Virus record (IMG/VR): IMGVR_UViG_3300042936_000376
Coordinates: 1-30,619 of that record
Source: a virus
Strand: one strand, 5' to 3'
Length of the DNA stretch: 30,619 nucleotides
Below the pieces are notes generated by a model. That model was not told where the DNA came from, searched no databases, and saw nothing but the letters and a program-made list of their open reading frames with translations. Shown here one piece after another: positions 1 to 7,249 of the stretch; the first letter of the stretch is position 1; every line of letters begins with the position of its first letter. The translations under genes were made by a program, and so were the position numbers.

Positions 1-127
1 GTTTCTGCCAAGCTGCGGAACGGACGCCGTGCGTGTAAGGGGCGGAGGTGTCCTTGACCATGACGCCCTCGAAACCTTGCGCCGTGAAGTCGCGGAAGGC
101 CTCCTCGGGCAGGACGCCGACGAGGGA
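1..127. repeat. Terminal overlap copy 1 (identical to 30493-30619)
   Basis: The first 127 bases are identical to the last 127 bases of the window. This shows a circular map or a circularly permuted assembly. The length equals a common assembler k-mer, so an assembly overlap is the simplest reading. The copy lies inside the ligase coding sequence, and the reading frame stays open when the two ends are joined. Confidence 0.97.
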
Positions 128-619
128 AGGGACGAGGAGGAGGGAGCAGGGCTTGGGCATGGCGGCCTCGAAGATGTCGGCGAGCACCTTGCGGCGTTCG
201 CGGTAGGAACTGCTGCTCATGCAGGGGACGTCGAAGACCCAGAGGCGGGCGTCGAGGGCCGGGGCCTCGGAGCGGATTTCGCCGACGTCATTGAAGAAAC
301 CTTTGCCGGCGACGGCCTCGCAGTCGAGGGTCCAGATTCCGCGGAAAGCGCCGAAGAGGTCGAGCACATCCTGGGCGAGATGGTCTAGGGAGCGGAGGCG
401 ATTGCCACGGCGGGAGGCGAAGGTGACCACGCCGTTGTCGAGGTCGGCGGTGACGATCACGCGGACGCCGTCCACCTTAGGCTCGACCGCGTAGAAGGCG
501 GGGAGTTCGCCGCAGTAGGTCTTGGCAAGCATGGCCACGCCGCGAGGGGCGGAGGGCTTGCGGGTGGAGGGACGCACGTTGAACTGCGATTCGACCTTGC
601 GGAAGATTTCGTCGAGCAT
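1..619 (-). CDS. ATP-dependent DNA ligase, N-terminal part (continues at 30492)
   Basis: Seals nicks in duplex DNA through a lysyl-AMP intermediate. Translating down from the ATG at 619 gives 206 codons before the window edge; joined to 30492-30227 the protein is 294 residues. Nucleotidyltransferase motifs are visible: motif I EPKVDGVR with nucleophile K48, motif III LDCE near residues 98-101, LWVFD near 126-130 and motif IV EGVMVK near 184-189. The OB-fold follows in the other piece. The length fits a minimal viral or bacterial ATP-dependent ligase with no extra domains. No signal peptide is seen. It starts 5 bases after the stop of the small membrane gene at 625-765 and should act with the phage recombination enzymes. 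Confidence 0.93.
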   Translation of the reverse strand, partial: MLDEIFRKVESQFNVRPSTRKPSAPRGVAMLAKTYCGELPAFYAVEPKVDGVRVIVTADLDNGVVTFASRRGNRLRSLDHLAQDVLDLFGAFRGIWTLDCEAVAGKGFFNDVGEIRSEAPALDARLWVFDVPCMSSSSYRERRKVLADIFEAAMPKPCSLLLVPSLVGVLPEEAFRDFTAQGFEGVMVKDTSAPYTHGVRSAAWQK

Positions 620-624
620 GGCGA

Positions 625-765
625 TCAGCGGGCGCGGCGGTGGATGACCTTGGCCTTGACGGGCTCGGGGCCGTTGATGGCGCGGTAGAGTTCCGGGCCG
701 CAGAAGGTGACGACGGCGAGCCATCCGAAGATGACGATGGCGGTGAGGGTGACGAGGGCTTTCAT
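625..765 (-). CDS. Small single-span membrane protein, 46 aa
   Basis: Short ORF, unrecognised. The ATG at 765 opens MKALVTLTAIVIFGWLAVV, a clear hydrophobic segment over about residues 3-22. A short polar tail rich in Lys, Arg and His follows, ending HRRAR. It fits the gap between the 178-residue gene (stop at 787) and the ligase (start at 619) with short spacers of 21 and 5 bases. The leader just before the ATG reads ACACCTACGCAC, with no Shine-Dalgarno sequence but resembling the leaders at 25195 and 30203. Role unknown; a small inner-membrane protein is as far as the sequence goes. Confidence 0.7.
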   Translation of the reverse strand: MKALVTLTAIVIFGWLAVVTFCGPELYRAINGPEPVKAKVIHRRAR

Positions 766-786
766 GTGCGTAGGTGTTGAGGGCGA

Positions 787-1323
787 TTAAGCGATGAACC
801 ACTCGGCGATTTCGGCATCGGTCATGTCTGCGACCATCGTCTTGAACTCGGGGTTAGCCTTGGCTTGGGCGACGGCCTTGTCTCGGTTGAGGTCGGTCAC
901 ATTCTTGAAGCAGGAGACGAAGCCCTTCTGCGTGGTAGTCTTGAGGTAGTGGGCCTTCTTGATGGCCTCGCGGCGAACCTTGGCGACGATGCGGGCGGTT
1001 TCCTTCTTCTCCTCTTCCTTGCCGACGATGATGTCAACCAAGTCGGCGAAATCGAAACCCTTGTCGGCGAGAAACTCCCAGCCCTTTACATCGGCGGGGC
1101 TAATAGACTTGGCGAAGTCCTCGGCGGTGGCCTTGGTGGCGGGATTGACGAAGTGAACGAAGGTCGAGCCTCCGTGGCCTTCGTTGCTCGCTTCGCCGAT
1201 CGTCTTGCCGTCGAGGACGACGAGAGCGGTGAAGCAGGTGGTCTCTTCGCTCATCCACTTGACAGTCTTGAAAGACTTGAGGGAGAGGCGCGAGAGGTTG
1301 GAGGCGGTGTTGATGGTGTTCAT
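787..1323 (-). CDS. Conserved phage protein of unknown function, 178 aa
   Basis: The ATG at 1323 is preceded by the A/C-rich leader CCGCACAACAC. Residues about 20-60 carry a pattern I associate with a widespread phage family of unknown function: KWMSEETTCFTALVVLDGK, then a Gly-rich NEGHGG turn. The middle is a charged helical stretch (KEEEKKETARIVAKVRREA), and the C-terminus is acidic and ends EWFIA. No signal peptide or membrane segment. The gene sits after a 164-bp non-coding stretch with operator-like repeats, so it probably heads its own transcript (this gene, the 46-residue membrane protein, the ligase). The family resemblance is from memory; function unassigned. Confidence 0.8.
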   Translation of the reverse strand: MNTINTASNLSRLSLKSFKTVKWMSEETTCFTALVVLDGKTIGEASNEGHGGSTFVHFVNPATKATAEDFAKSISPADVKGWEFLADKGFDFADLVDIIVGKEEEKKETARIVAKVRREAIKKAHYLKTTTQKGFVSCFKNVTDLNRDKAVAQAKANPEFKTMVADMTDAEIAEWFIA

Positions 1324-1347
1324 GTGTTGTGCGGTTGTGCCCGACTA

Positions 1348-1374
1348 CATTCAGTCACCGAATGCATTCAGTCA
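1348..1374 (-). promoter_or_regulatory. Operator/promoter-like direct repeat upstream of 787-1323
   Basis: The plus strand carries CATTCAGTCA at 1348-1357 and again at 1365-1374, an exact 10-bp repeat with 17-bp period. A perfect palindrome GAATGCATTC lies at 1360-1369 between and into them. On the minus strand a TTGACT box (1375-1370) could be a -35 element, but the -10 at the usual distance is poor. The position 25-51 bases before a start codon suits regulation of that transcript. Confidence 0.5.
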
Positions 1375-1453
1375 AACCTTTTAGCAGAAATCTTTGACGG
1401 GGGCTTTTAGGGGGTCAAAAGCCAGCCCTAGGCCGTCCCTAGGACACCCCTTT

Positions 1454-1484
1454 AAAGGCCTCTCCCTGCCCCGTGGCGGCCTTT
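1454..1484 (-). terminator. Weak terminator-like hairpin after the lysis genes
   Basis: Inverted repeat AAAGGCC (1454-1460) and GGCCTTT (1478-1484) with a 17-base loop, just after the stop at 1488. Read on the minus strand the stem is followed by only three T residues, so this is weak as an intrinsic terminator. It could work in both directions, since the plus-strand stem is followed by TTTT at its edge. The rest of 1385-1453 shows nothing recognisable beyond two CCTAGG-type palindromes. Confidence 0.45.
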
Positions 1485-1487
1485 TCC

Positions 1488-1814
1488 CTACTTGGGCGAC
1501 TGTCTACCCTTCCAGACCCTAAATCCGACCGCCACGGCCACGGCCACGCAACCGAATCCGAGGGCCATCCCGAGATCGCGGACGGACTGAAGGGCTAAGG
1601 TCGCCGAGGACAGGTTGCGCTCCAGGCTTGCGGAGTCGGACTTCAGTCCTTGGCCATCGACGACCAAAAGGACAAGCGCATCAGTCGAGTGCAACTGGTC
1701 GAGCACGAAGGATGCCGTGTAGGCGGACGCGGACGCCGTGGCTCCGGCTGCCAGGGTAAGCAGGATGACCGCCCAAAGGAGGTTACTTGCGGCGCTTGGC
1801 TGGTCGCTTTGCAT
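1488..1814 (-). CDS. Two-segment membrane protein, 108 aa, lysis-region
   Basis: Hydrophobic segments lie at about residues 12-30 (LLWAVILLTLAAGATASA) and 83-100 (LGMALGFGCVAVAVAVGF), separated by a soluble stretch of about 50 residues and followed by a short basic tail (RVWKGRQSPK). The first segment could be a membrane anchor or an uncleaved signal. The start at 1814 overlaps the holin-like gene by 32 bases, typical of phage lysis cassettes. It is the last gene before a terminator-like hairpin. It could be a second holin, an antiholin or a spanin-like partner; the sequence does not decide. Confidence 0.7.
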   Translation of the reverse strand: MQSDQPSAASNLLWAVILLTLAAGATASASAYTASFVLDQLHSTDALVLLVVDGQGLKSDSASLERNLSSATLALQSVRDLGMALGFGCVAVAVAVGFRVWKGRQSPK

Positions 1815-2166
1815 CGGTCTTCTTGGTCTTGGGTTTCTTCGTGATCTTCGCCTCGGCCTCGTCGAGCTTCGCGCCGACGACTCGCTCCGCCCACATGGCG
1901 ATGCGGATGGCCATGAAGCCGGCGACGCCGTTGGCCGCCCAGAGCATCTTAGGGTTGGTGAGGTAGTCCGAGAGGGCGTATCCCGACAGGATGGCGACGA
2001 CGACCGCGGCGAAGAGGTGCAGGATGATTTGCCCGACCTTCATGCTCTCCTCGGTCAGGATGATTTTCACGGCCATGCCCATCATGCCCAGGAGACCGGC
2101 GATGCCGGCCTGCTTGAGTTCGGGGGATATGGCCTCCGGGTCGATAGGGGAAGCGGGAGGGCTCAT
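1783..2166 (-). CDS. Holin-like protein with three hydrophobic segments, 127 aa
   Basis: The start is taken at the ATG at 2166, which overlaps the stop of the HELIH gene (ATGA), not at the longer upstream start. Hydrophobic segments fall at about residues 20-37, 46-66 and 73-93. The C-terminus is strongly basic (KKPKTKKTDAKRPAKRRK), as in many holins where a charged cytoplasmic tail controls timing. Size, topology and position between other small membrane genes support a holin, which would form the inner-membrane lesion that releases the endolysin. I know no catalytic motif to confirm it, so the call rests on topology and context. Confidence 0.68.
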   Translation of the reverse strand: MSPPASPIDPEAISPELKQAGIAGLLGMMGMAVKIILTEESMKVGQIILHLFAAVVVAILSGYALSDYLTNPKMLWAANGVAGFMAIRIAMWAERVVGAKLDEAEAKITKKPKTKKTDAKRPAKRRK

Positions 2167-2480
2167 GGGTTGATGACGGTGCGGCGGTAGCCCATTCGCC
2201 ACAGGGATTCGGCGATGCGGGTCGCACCGGCCTCGACCGCGTCTTCGTCCAGGAAGGGATAGGTGTCATGGATGAGCTCGTGGACGACCGTGTCGATGAG
2301 CTCGTGCTCGGGCTGGCGGGGGTCGATGTGGATGTCTCCGTAGCCTTTCCAACAATATCCGAAGGGGGTCTTGCAGTTGGGATTATGCGAGGGCTTGACC
2401 TTGCCTAGGATGCGGAAGGTGAAGTGGGGCTCCGCGTATTTGACCGCGGGAGGGTCAGACTTGCGGGGGGGCTTGCTCAT
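2163..2480 (-). CDS. Small phage metallopeptidase-like protein (HELIH), 105 aa
   Basis: A zinc-binding HExxH motif, HELIH, lies at residues 67-71. Glutamates at 79 and 83 (DEDAVE) could supply the third ligand, and the protein ends with an AESLWRMGYRR helix. Many phages carry short cytoplasmic proteins with the same architecture, a HExxH helix followed by an acidic turn and a final LWxxGYR helix; their substrate is unknown. There is no signal peptide, so a direct role as secreted endolysin is not supported despite its place between the lipoprotein and the holin-like gene. It overlaps the lipoprotein gene by 26 bases and the holin-like gene by 4. Confidence 0.78.
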   Translation of the reverse strand: MSKPPRKSDPPAVKYAEPHFTFRILGKVKPSHNPNCKTPFGYCWKGYGDIHIDPRQPEHELIDTVVHELIHDTYPFLDEDAVEAGATRIAESLWRMGYRRTVINP

Positions 2481-3195
2481 CGGTCGGAGGGGTCTTGTTG
2501 ACGGAGTCGCGGACCTTGTCGGCCAGCCACCATAGTCCGAGGCCGCAGGAAATCACAAGCGTCGCCCCGGCCGCATATTCAAACCAGGGACTGTCGATTA
2601 TGAACGGCACCGAGCCGCAGAAGGCTCCGCAGAGGAGCAGGGGCAGGCCAATGCGGGGGCCTAGGAAGGCGACGCACAGCGCCCCACATACGGCGAGGCC
2701 GGCGCCGACGAGCGTCCACGTCTGGGACATGGCGTCCTTCTTCACGCGCTCGACCTCCTTGGTGAGTTCGACGATCCGGGCGTCCTTCAGCTGAGAGACG
2801 CGGAGGGCTTCGGCCTGCTGGGCTTCGAGCTTCTCCCAGGCCTTGGTCACGGCGGTGGCGAGTTGGCGACCAAAGGCCATCTGCTTCTGATAGTCGATGG
2901 GGTCGGCCTTGGTAGCCCGTGCCATGGCGAAGGCCACGTCGGCCTCGGGCGGCTGCGGGAGGTAGGACTGGGCGAGACGGGACTCGGCGACCACGACCTT
3001 GGGCTTGTCGGCGTTGCGCTCGATTGCCACTAGGGCCGAGGCGACGCGGTGATCCGTCTTGTCCAGGTCTTTGCCTAGGGTCTGGACGACGTCAGGCTTG
3101 GTCGGGGCGGGAGGCTGGACAGGCAGGGGCTCCAGCGTGGGCTTGCGGGTGCACCCGGTCAGGGCCAGCAAGGCGATGACCAGGAGCAAGCGCAT
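2455..3195 (-). CDS. Lipoprotein with coiled coil and C-terminal membrane segments, 246 aa
   Basis: The N-terminus MRLLLVIALLALTGC is a textbook lipoprotein signal with lipobox LTGC (acylated C15). A Pro-rich stretch follows (PLPVQPPAPTKP), then a long helical region at about residues 100-150 ending KDARIVELTKEVERVKKD. Two or three hydrophobic segments occupy about residues 155-226. A lipid anchor at one end and membrane spans at the other could bridge both membranes, which suggests a spanin-like role in the last step of lysis. I do not recognise a family. Neighbours are a 43-residue membrane protein and the HELIH protein, all closely packed. Confidence 0.72.
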   Translation of the reverse strand: MRLLLVIALLALTGCTRKPTLEPLPVQPPAPTKPDVVQTLGKDLDKTDHRVASALVAIERNADKPKVVVAESRLAQSYLPQPPEADVAFAMARATKADPIDYQKQMAFGRQLATAVTKAWEKLEAQQAEALRVSQLKDARIVELTKEVERVKKDAMSQTWTLVGAGLAVCGALCVAFLGPRIGLPLLLCGAFCGSVPFIIDSPWFEYAAGATLVISCGLGLWWLADKVRDSVNKTPPTDEQAPPQV

Positions 3196-3199
3196 GGCC

Positions 3200-3331
3200 T
3201 TACTTGCCCTTCAAGGCGTCGAGCAGGGAACGGGTCTTGGACTCGGCTGACTCGAGCTTTGCGCGGTGCTTCCGCGAGACGAGCAGGCCGGTCACCAGAC
3301 CAGCGAGGAAGGAGAGGATGGCGATAATCAT
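3200..3331 (-). CDS. Small single-span membrane protein, 43 aa
   Basis: Short ORF. The ATG at 3331 overlaps the stop of the 67-residue gene in an AAATGA junction, so translation is probably coupled. Residues 1-18 (MIIAILSFLAGLVTGLLV) form a membrane segment followed by a charged helix (SRKHRAKLESAESKTRSLL). Four bases separate its stop from the start of the lipoprotein gene. One short N-terminal span with a helical soluble part, next to a lipoprotein, is the layout of an inner-membrane spanin, though it is shorter than usual. This is an inference from arrangement only. Confidence 0.65.
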   Translation of the reverse strand: MIIAILSFLAGLVTGLLVSRKHRAKLESAESKTRSLLDALKGK

Positions 3332-3531
3332 TTGCGTTCGATAAGTCCGGCGGCCGCAATGGCGACCTTAAGGGCGGCGTCATTGTCGGCGATCAGCACG
3401 GGCATACCCGTGACGATGGTTCCCTTGTGGGCGTAGGTAGCGTAGTGCGAGATGACCTTGGTGATCGGGTCGTAATAGACGCCGACCTTGCCAGCCTCGA
3501 CCGGGATGTAGAGTTTAGAAGGTGAGGACAT
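3328..3531 (-). CDS. Small protein downstream of the tail fibre, 67 aa
   Basis: Unrecognised. The sequence begins MSSPSKLYIPVEAGKVGVYY and looks like a small beta-rich fold followed by a final Ala-rich helix (AALKVAIAAAGLIERK). It overlaps the end of the fibre gene by 17 bases in another frame and the next gene by 4, so it is likely translated with the fibre transcript. It has no signal or membrane segment. It could be a fibre-tip or fibre-assembly protein by position, but nothing in the sequence proves that. Confidence 0.65.
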   Translation of the reverse strand: MSSPSKLYIPVEAGKVGVYYDPITKVISHYATYAHKGTIVTGMPVLIADNDAALKVAIAAAGLIERK

Positions 3532-5560
3532 TGACGTAGTTGTAAGAGGTGTCGTAGACCGTGGTCAGGTTGGCAGGATACCAACCGCCAGAATACCAGA
3601 CATACGAACCGCTGCCTGGCGAGGACATGAAGCCGGAAGGGTTTCCGCTTAGAGGGTAAGCGTAAGAAGAAACGTAACCTGAATCGACGAACCCGCTGGG
3701 GTTTCCGCTCAGGGGATAGAAGTTAGAACTTACCCAAGACTCGGTCGCGCCTCCACCAGTTGCGGCAGTCGTCTGCACCGTACCGTCTTGGAACGTGATG
3801 CCAGAGGGAGTGAACGAACAGGCCGTAGATTGTCCTGCATCACGGAATGAAACGCCCGAAGCTCCAAGCGAGAATGCTTTATTGTCCGAAGGCGTGATAG
3901 AGTTAGACTGAGAGAAACTAATCCCACTGACGCCCATCTGAAGGTTGTACTCAAAACCGGCACTTGTATAAACGGATGAAAACCCATTTAGGCTAAGTTC
4001 AGCAGTCCGAACAATGTCACTGTAAGACCCGACCTGCTGGCTGAACAGGTAGAAACGGTTCTCGTTGAAGTTGGCGTTCTTGAGAGGGACGGTATCTCCC
4101 CCTTCATTGATGCCGATTGAATTGGCCGCAAAAGTAGAGATATAGCCGGAGCCGTTGTCGTAAGTAATCGGGGTTGTGATCGCGCCGCCGGTGAACGGAT
4201 TAGCGGCCACAGTCTGGACAGACCCGTTGCCGAACATGATGCCGTTCGTGTCCACCTTCAGCGCGGCGGTCGCATCCGGGGCCACGCCCACGCCGACCTT
4301 GCCGAACTGGTCGACCACGAAGCGGGTCGAGTCTGGGGAGGTGCTGTCCTCGACTTCGATTGCATTGCCCGTTCCTTTCTGCGTAACGCGCAGGGCCGCA
4401 GAGGTCGCCGTCGTGACGTCGATGATTTGCGAAGACGTGAAAGTATTCGTCAGGTTCGAGGTCGCACAATAAAGGTTAGCGCCGCCGACCTTATATGTGA
4501 GTTTCGGGGAAGTCGCTCCAGAGATCCAAACATCGCCGGAGGACGCCGACGTAGCGGTCGTGCTTAGGGCGGTGCCACCGAGGTTTAGAGAAGGAGTATT
4601 TACGCCGAGGTCTGGGAGGTTGACCTTACCCGTAAAGGTCGCCCCGGAGAGGTTCGCCTTACCAGCAGCCGAAGCGATGGTGAAATAGGTGGCCGCCGCC
4701 GCCGAGGAGGTTAGATAGGGGGCTAGGGCAGACGAGGTGATATAGCCCTGGGACGTGACGAAGGACTCCGTCGCGTAACCAGCAAGGTTGACGGATAGGA
4801 CTCCAGAGTTGACCGACAGAGGCGACGAGACGCTGGTAATGAAGTCAGCTGGGACGTTGCCGTTGACCCACAGGCCCGAGGCCGAGTCGTACTTCAGAAC
4901 CTGGCCGTTAGTCGGGCTGGTCAGGAGTACGTCGTGCAGCTCGCCGAGTTCGTAACCGTTCTGGATGCGGACTTCGATTTCGCCCTGAGTCGCATGGACG
5001 CGAACCACGTTGCCTAGGAAGACCGCGTGGGCAGGGGAAGCGGGAGGCGTCGGGCTGACGATCTGGCCGGGCGTGGTCGAGAGCCAGAGGTTAGCGCCTG
5101 CCGTAAAGGCCGATGTGTCGAGGCCCTTGAGGAGGCCCATCGTGACGGCCTGCCCGTTCTGGTTCGTGAGGATGTCGGCCGCGAGAATGGCGAAGGTCTT
5201 GGACGAACCGGCTTCGGTCGAGGCGCTGGCCTTGGAGACGAGCGGCTTGTTGCCAGACGCGCCGGAGATGTAGACCACCGTTCCCTTGGTCAGCGTGGCC
5301 CCCGTCTCGTTGCGGACGGTGGACTGAACGGTGGCCGCGTAGTTATCGAACCAAGCGGTGTCGTAGGAGGTGTCGGTTACCTTGAGGAGAACCTGACCCG
5401 TAAGGCCGCCAGCGGGAACGCCGACGCCAGGGGCTCCGGGCGTACCGGGCAAACCTTGCGGTCCGGCGGGGCCGGTCTGGCCGGCGGGGCCTGGGACTCC
5501 GACCGAACCCGAGATGGTCCCGCCGACGAGGGAGTTGAACGTGCCGTTGATGGTCGCCAT
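3515..5560 (-). CDS. Tail fibre/receptor-binding protein with collagen-like repeat, 681 aa
   Basis: Probably forms a trimeric fibre that contacts the host. The N-terminus is short, followed by Gly-X-Y collagen-like repeats at about residues 21-47 (GPAGQTGPAGPQGLPG). The body is Ser/Thr/Ala/Gly-rich with beta-repeat character. Two similar short strands end in GSVQTVAA and GTVQTTAA. The C-terminus has two copies of YPLSGNPSGF about 26 residues apart before an aromatic end (YNYVNVLTF). No peptidase or intramolecular chaperone domain is recognised. It starts one base after the stop of the 105-residue gene. Receptor binding is inferred from position and repeat type. Confidence 0.85.
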   Translation of the reverse strand: MATINGTFNSLVGGTISGSVGVPGPAGQTGPAGPQGLPGTPGAPGVGVPAGGLTGQVLLKVTDTSYDTAWFDNYAATVQSTVRNETGATLTKGTVVYISGASGNKPLVSKASASTEAGSSKTFAILAADILTNQNGQAVTMGLLKGLDTSAFTAGANLWLSTTPGQIVSPTPPASPAHAVFLGNVVRVHATQGEIEVRIQNGYELGELHDVLLTSPTNGQVLKYDSASGLWVNGNVPADFITSVSSPLSVNSGVLSVNLAGYATESFVTSQGYITSSALAPYLTSSAAAATYFTIASAAGKANLSGATFTGKVNLPDLGVNTPSLNLGGTALSTTATSASSGDVWISGATSPKLTYKVGGANLYCATSNLTNTFTSSQIIDVTTATSAALRVTQKGTGNAIEVEDSTSPDSTRFVVDQFGKVGVGVAPDATAALKVDTNGIMFGNGSVQTVAANPFTGGAITTPITYDNGSGYISTFAANSIGINEGGDTVPLKNANFNENRFYLFSQQVGSYSDIVRTAELSLNGFSSVYTSAGFEYNLQMGVSGISFSQSNSITPSDNKAFSLGASGVSFRDAGQSTACSFTPSGITFQDGTVQTTAATGGGATESWVSSNFYPLSGNPSGFVDSGYVSSYAYPLSGNPSGFMSSPGSGSYVWYSGGWYPANLTTVYDTSYNYVNVLTF

Positions 5561-5561
5561 G

Positions 5562-5879
5562 TTATGCTTGAGTGATGGTCTCCTCCACCTTGACGCGGAA
5601 GAGGTTGGAATGGGTCACGGGATTGCCGGGGAACTGAAAGCGGATGTCCCAGCTGGCCAGCCCGAGATGCCAGTTGGAGGTATCGCCGAGGTAGGTCGTC
5701 GTGAAGCTAAGGCCGTTAGGGGCCAGGGTGACCGTCATGTCGTACTCGGAGCCGCAATGATCGCGCAAGGTCGAGGTGATGGTCGTGCCGATCAGGTTGG
5801 CCAGTTCGCCCGCGGCCGGGTTCCATGTCCAGGAGCAGGCGAAGGAATCGCCTCGGGAGAATGTGACGGTGTTAGCCAT
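5562..5879 (-). CDS. Small beta-sandwich baseplate/fibre-anchor-like protein, 105 aa
   Basis: The opening MANTVTFSRGDSFACSWTW resembles the small N-terminal beta domain of baseplate-upper-type proteins, in which an RGD(S/T)F turn follows the first strand. The whole protein is predicted beta-rich with no helices of note, and ends FRVKVEETITQA. It lies directly upstream of the fibre gene (one-base gap), which fits a fibre adaptor. The start at 5879 is preceded by the recurrent motif (5892-5906) and a hairpin in a 57-base non-coding gap. The family assignment is tentative; a structural role in the tail tip is likely. Confidence 0.65.
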   Translation of the reverse strand: MANTVTFSRGDSFACSWTWNPAAGELANLIGTTITSTLRDHCGSEYDMTVTLAPNGLSFTTTYLGDTSNWHLGLASWDIRFQFPGNPVTHSNLFRVKVEETITQA

Positions 5880-5891
5880 GTCGGTCTAAAT

Positions 5892-5926
5892 CTGCGGGGG
5901 CGGGCATCCCGTCGAAAGGTTCGACT
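5892..5926 (-). promoter_or_regulatory. Recurrent start-site motif plus hairpin upstream of 5562-5879
   Basis: On the minus strand this gap holds a perfect hairpin GTCGAA-CCT-TTCGAC (5912-5926). It is followed by TGCCCGCCCCCGCAG (5906-5892), which ends 12 bases before the ATG. The same motif precedes other structural genes: 10346-10329, 12187-12172, 13600-13585, 16565-16549 and, less closely placed, 9353-9337. Its role is unknown; a translation or RNA-processing signal is possible. Confidence 0.5.
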
Positions 5927-5936
5927 AGGGATGGGG

Positions 5937-6734
5937 TCAGTAGACGTTCGTAACCTTGAAGCCTGACGGGCTGTCGGCGTCCTCAAGCGACCATGTCACC
6001 GTGAAGGCCTCGTTCCCAGGAGCGAAGTAAGGTTCATCCCAAGCCGTGAACGGCGGGAAGGGTTGCACAGGCAGAATGAACGGCGGGCGGATGTAAAACT
6101 TCTGAGCGCCGGTAAACGTCCTGACGATCTCATCCGAGCCCTGCATATACCTGACCTCGAAGGTCCGGCGGTATGCCCATGAAGCGTCATGGAAGAAGAA
6201 GACGTAGGTCGTGTTGGTATCCTCGAGGTCTCCATTCGTATAGAATGTCCGGCCATCGGGAAGGGTGACGAGCCTCGGGTTGGTAAGGACGGTGAACTCA
6301 AAGTGATTGACCGCCCCGTAGTATACGCCGCCGTTGAAGAAGACCTGGCAGTCTCCCTTCGGGCATTGGAAGGTTGGCGCGTTGTTGGTGCCTTGATATA
6401 AAGTGGATGAACCGCCTACGAAGTAAGGTCCAATCTGCTCCTGATTGCTCGGGACTATGGCAGATGTCCAGTCATCGTCGGGATCGTATGGCTGCTTAGT
6501 CGCCGTCATGCTCGCAAACGCCACTCCGCCGAAAGAGCCAGCGGGCTGCGGTCCTCCGTAGACGGTCCAGCCGCGCTGCGGTCCGAACAAGGTCTCAATG
6601 GTCCTGACCTCGACGTTGGGCGGGTCGTTGTTCGTCGAGAGATGGTACCGCGTGGCCTGATAGGGGACGCCGTTATAACTGACGATGGAATCGACCGGGT
6701 AGCTGGTCGTCGGGTTCCACGGCGGGTAGGCCAT
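5937..6734 (-). CDS. Tail-tip protein with chitin-binding-like N-terminus, 265 aa
   Basis: Residues about 5-33 (WNPTTSYPVDSIVSYNGVPY followed by QAT) match the aromatic pattern of carbohydrate-binding modules of family 5/12: W, Y, a V-x-Y-x-G-x-x-Y-x-A core. Such modules bind chitin or related sugars and often decorate phage tail proteins. The remainder is beta-rich with many aromatic and Pro residues, unrecognised. No catalytic motif is seen. The gene lies between two other tail-tip candidates with a 2-base gap upstream and 57 bases downstream. Binding of surface polysaccharide is inferred from the module. Confidence 0.7.
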   Translation of the reverse strand: MAYPPWNPTTSYPVDSIVSYNGVPYQATRYHLSTNNDPPNVEVRTIETLFGPQRGWTVYGGPQPAGSFGGVAFASMTATKQPYDPDDDWTSAIVPSNQEQIGPYFVGGSSTLYQGTNNAPTFQCPKGDCQVFFNGGVYYGAVNHFEFTVLTNPRLVTLPDGRTFYTNGDLEDTNTTYVFFFHDASWAYRRTFEVRYMQGSDEIVRTFTGAQKFYIRPPFILPVQPFPPFTAWDEPYFAPGNEAFTVTWSLEDADSPSGFKVTNVY

Positions 6735-6736
6735 GA

Positions 6737-7249
6737 TCAGACCGAAGGTTGGGAACTGATGGCGGCCCAGTACCAGACGGCCGTATTGGCGCCGGCCTTA
6801 AGGCGGTTGCAGACGAGGTTACCGTAAGAGAAGGGGATGGTCTCGTACTTCGTTCCCTCCTCGGTCTCGGTGACGTTGACCTTTGCGAGCGGATAGTAGC
6901 CCGTGGTCTCCGTATCCCCAGGGGCGACGGCGCCTGCATGGAAGACGATGGTCGCCGTGCGCGGGAAGAAACTGTCCACCTCATGGGTGAGCATGACGCA
7001 GATGTAGCCGCTTGAGGGAATCGTAAGTTCAGGTTTCTCCGATGCGTCCAGATAAACCGAACCGATCTTCGGGACGATGCGGTTGACCGTGCCCGGAGAG
7101 ATGAGGTATTTGTTCGTTCCGTTGTACGAACAGAAGAGGGGACGGTACTCGCCCTGCTCCGGGTCGTTGAAAGGCGAGCCCGCGTTGATGCTGAAGCCGT
7201 ACCCACTGGAGGTGAAGCCGTAGCCGTTGCCCGGTTGAATCTTGCTCAT
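6737..7249 (-). CDS. Tail-region structural protein, 170 aa, unrecognised
   Basis: The N-terminus repeats GYGF twice (GNGYGFTSSGYGFSI), followed by a beta-rich body with few charged helices. No signal peptide or membrane segment. The ATG at 7249 overlaps the stop of the preceding gene by 4 bases, and the stop is 2 bases from the next gene, so it is embedded in the tail operon. By order (tape measure, 286 aa, this protein, CBM-like protein, fibre) it is probably a component of the tail tip. I do not recognise a family. Confidence 0.65.
   Translation of the reverse strand: MSKIQPGNGYGFTSSGYGFSINAGSPFNDPEQGEYRPLFCSYNGTNKYLISPGTVNRIVPKIGSVYLDASEKPELTIPSSGYICVMLTHEVDSFFPRTATIVFHAGAVAPGDTETTGYYPLAKVNVTETEEGTKYETIPFSYGNLVCNRLKAGANTAVWYWAAISSQPSV

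Noticed and set aside
1-127. Biological direct terminal repeat
   Set aside because: The length is exactly 127, a standard assembler k-mer, and the lambda-like terminase does not normally make such repeats; an assembly overlap is more likely.
3515-3800. Diversity-generating retroelement suspected from the repeated YPLSGNPSGF fibre end
   Set aside because: No reverse transcriptase gene or template repeat is present; the repeat is a simple structural duplication within the fibre.
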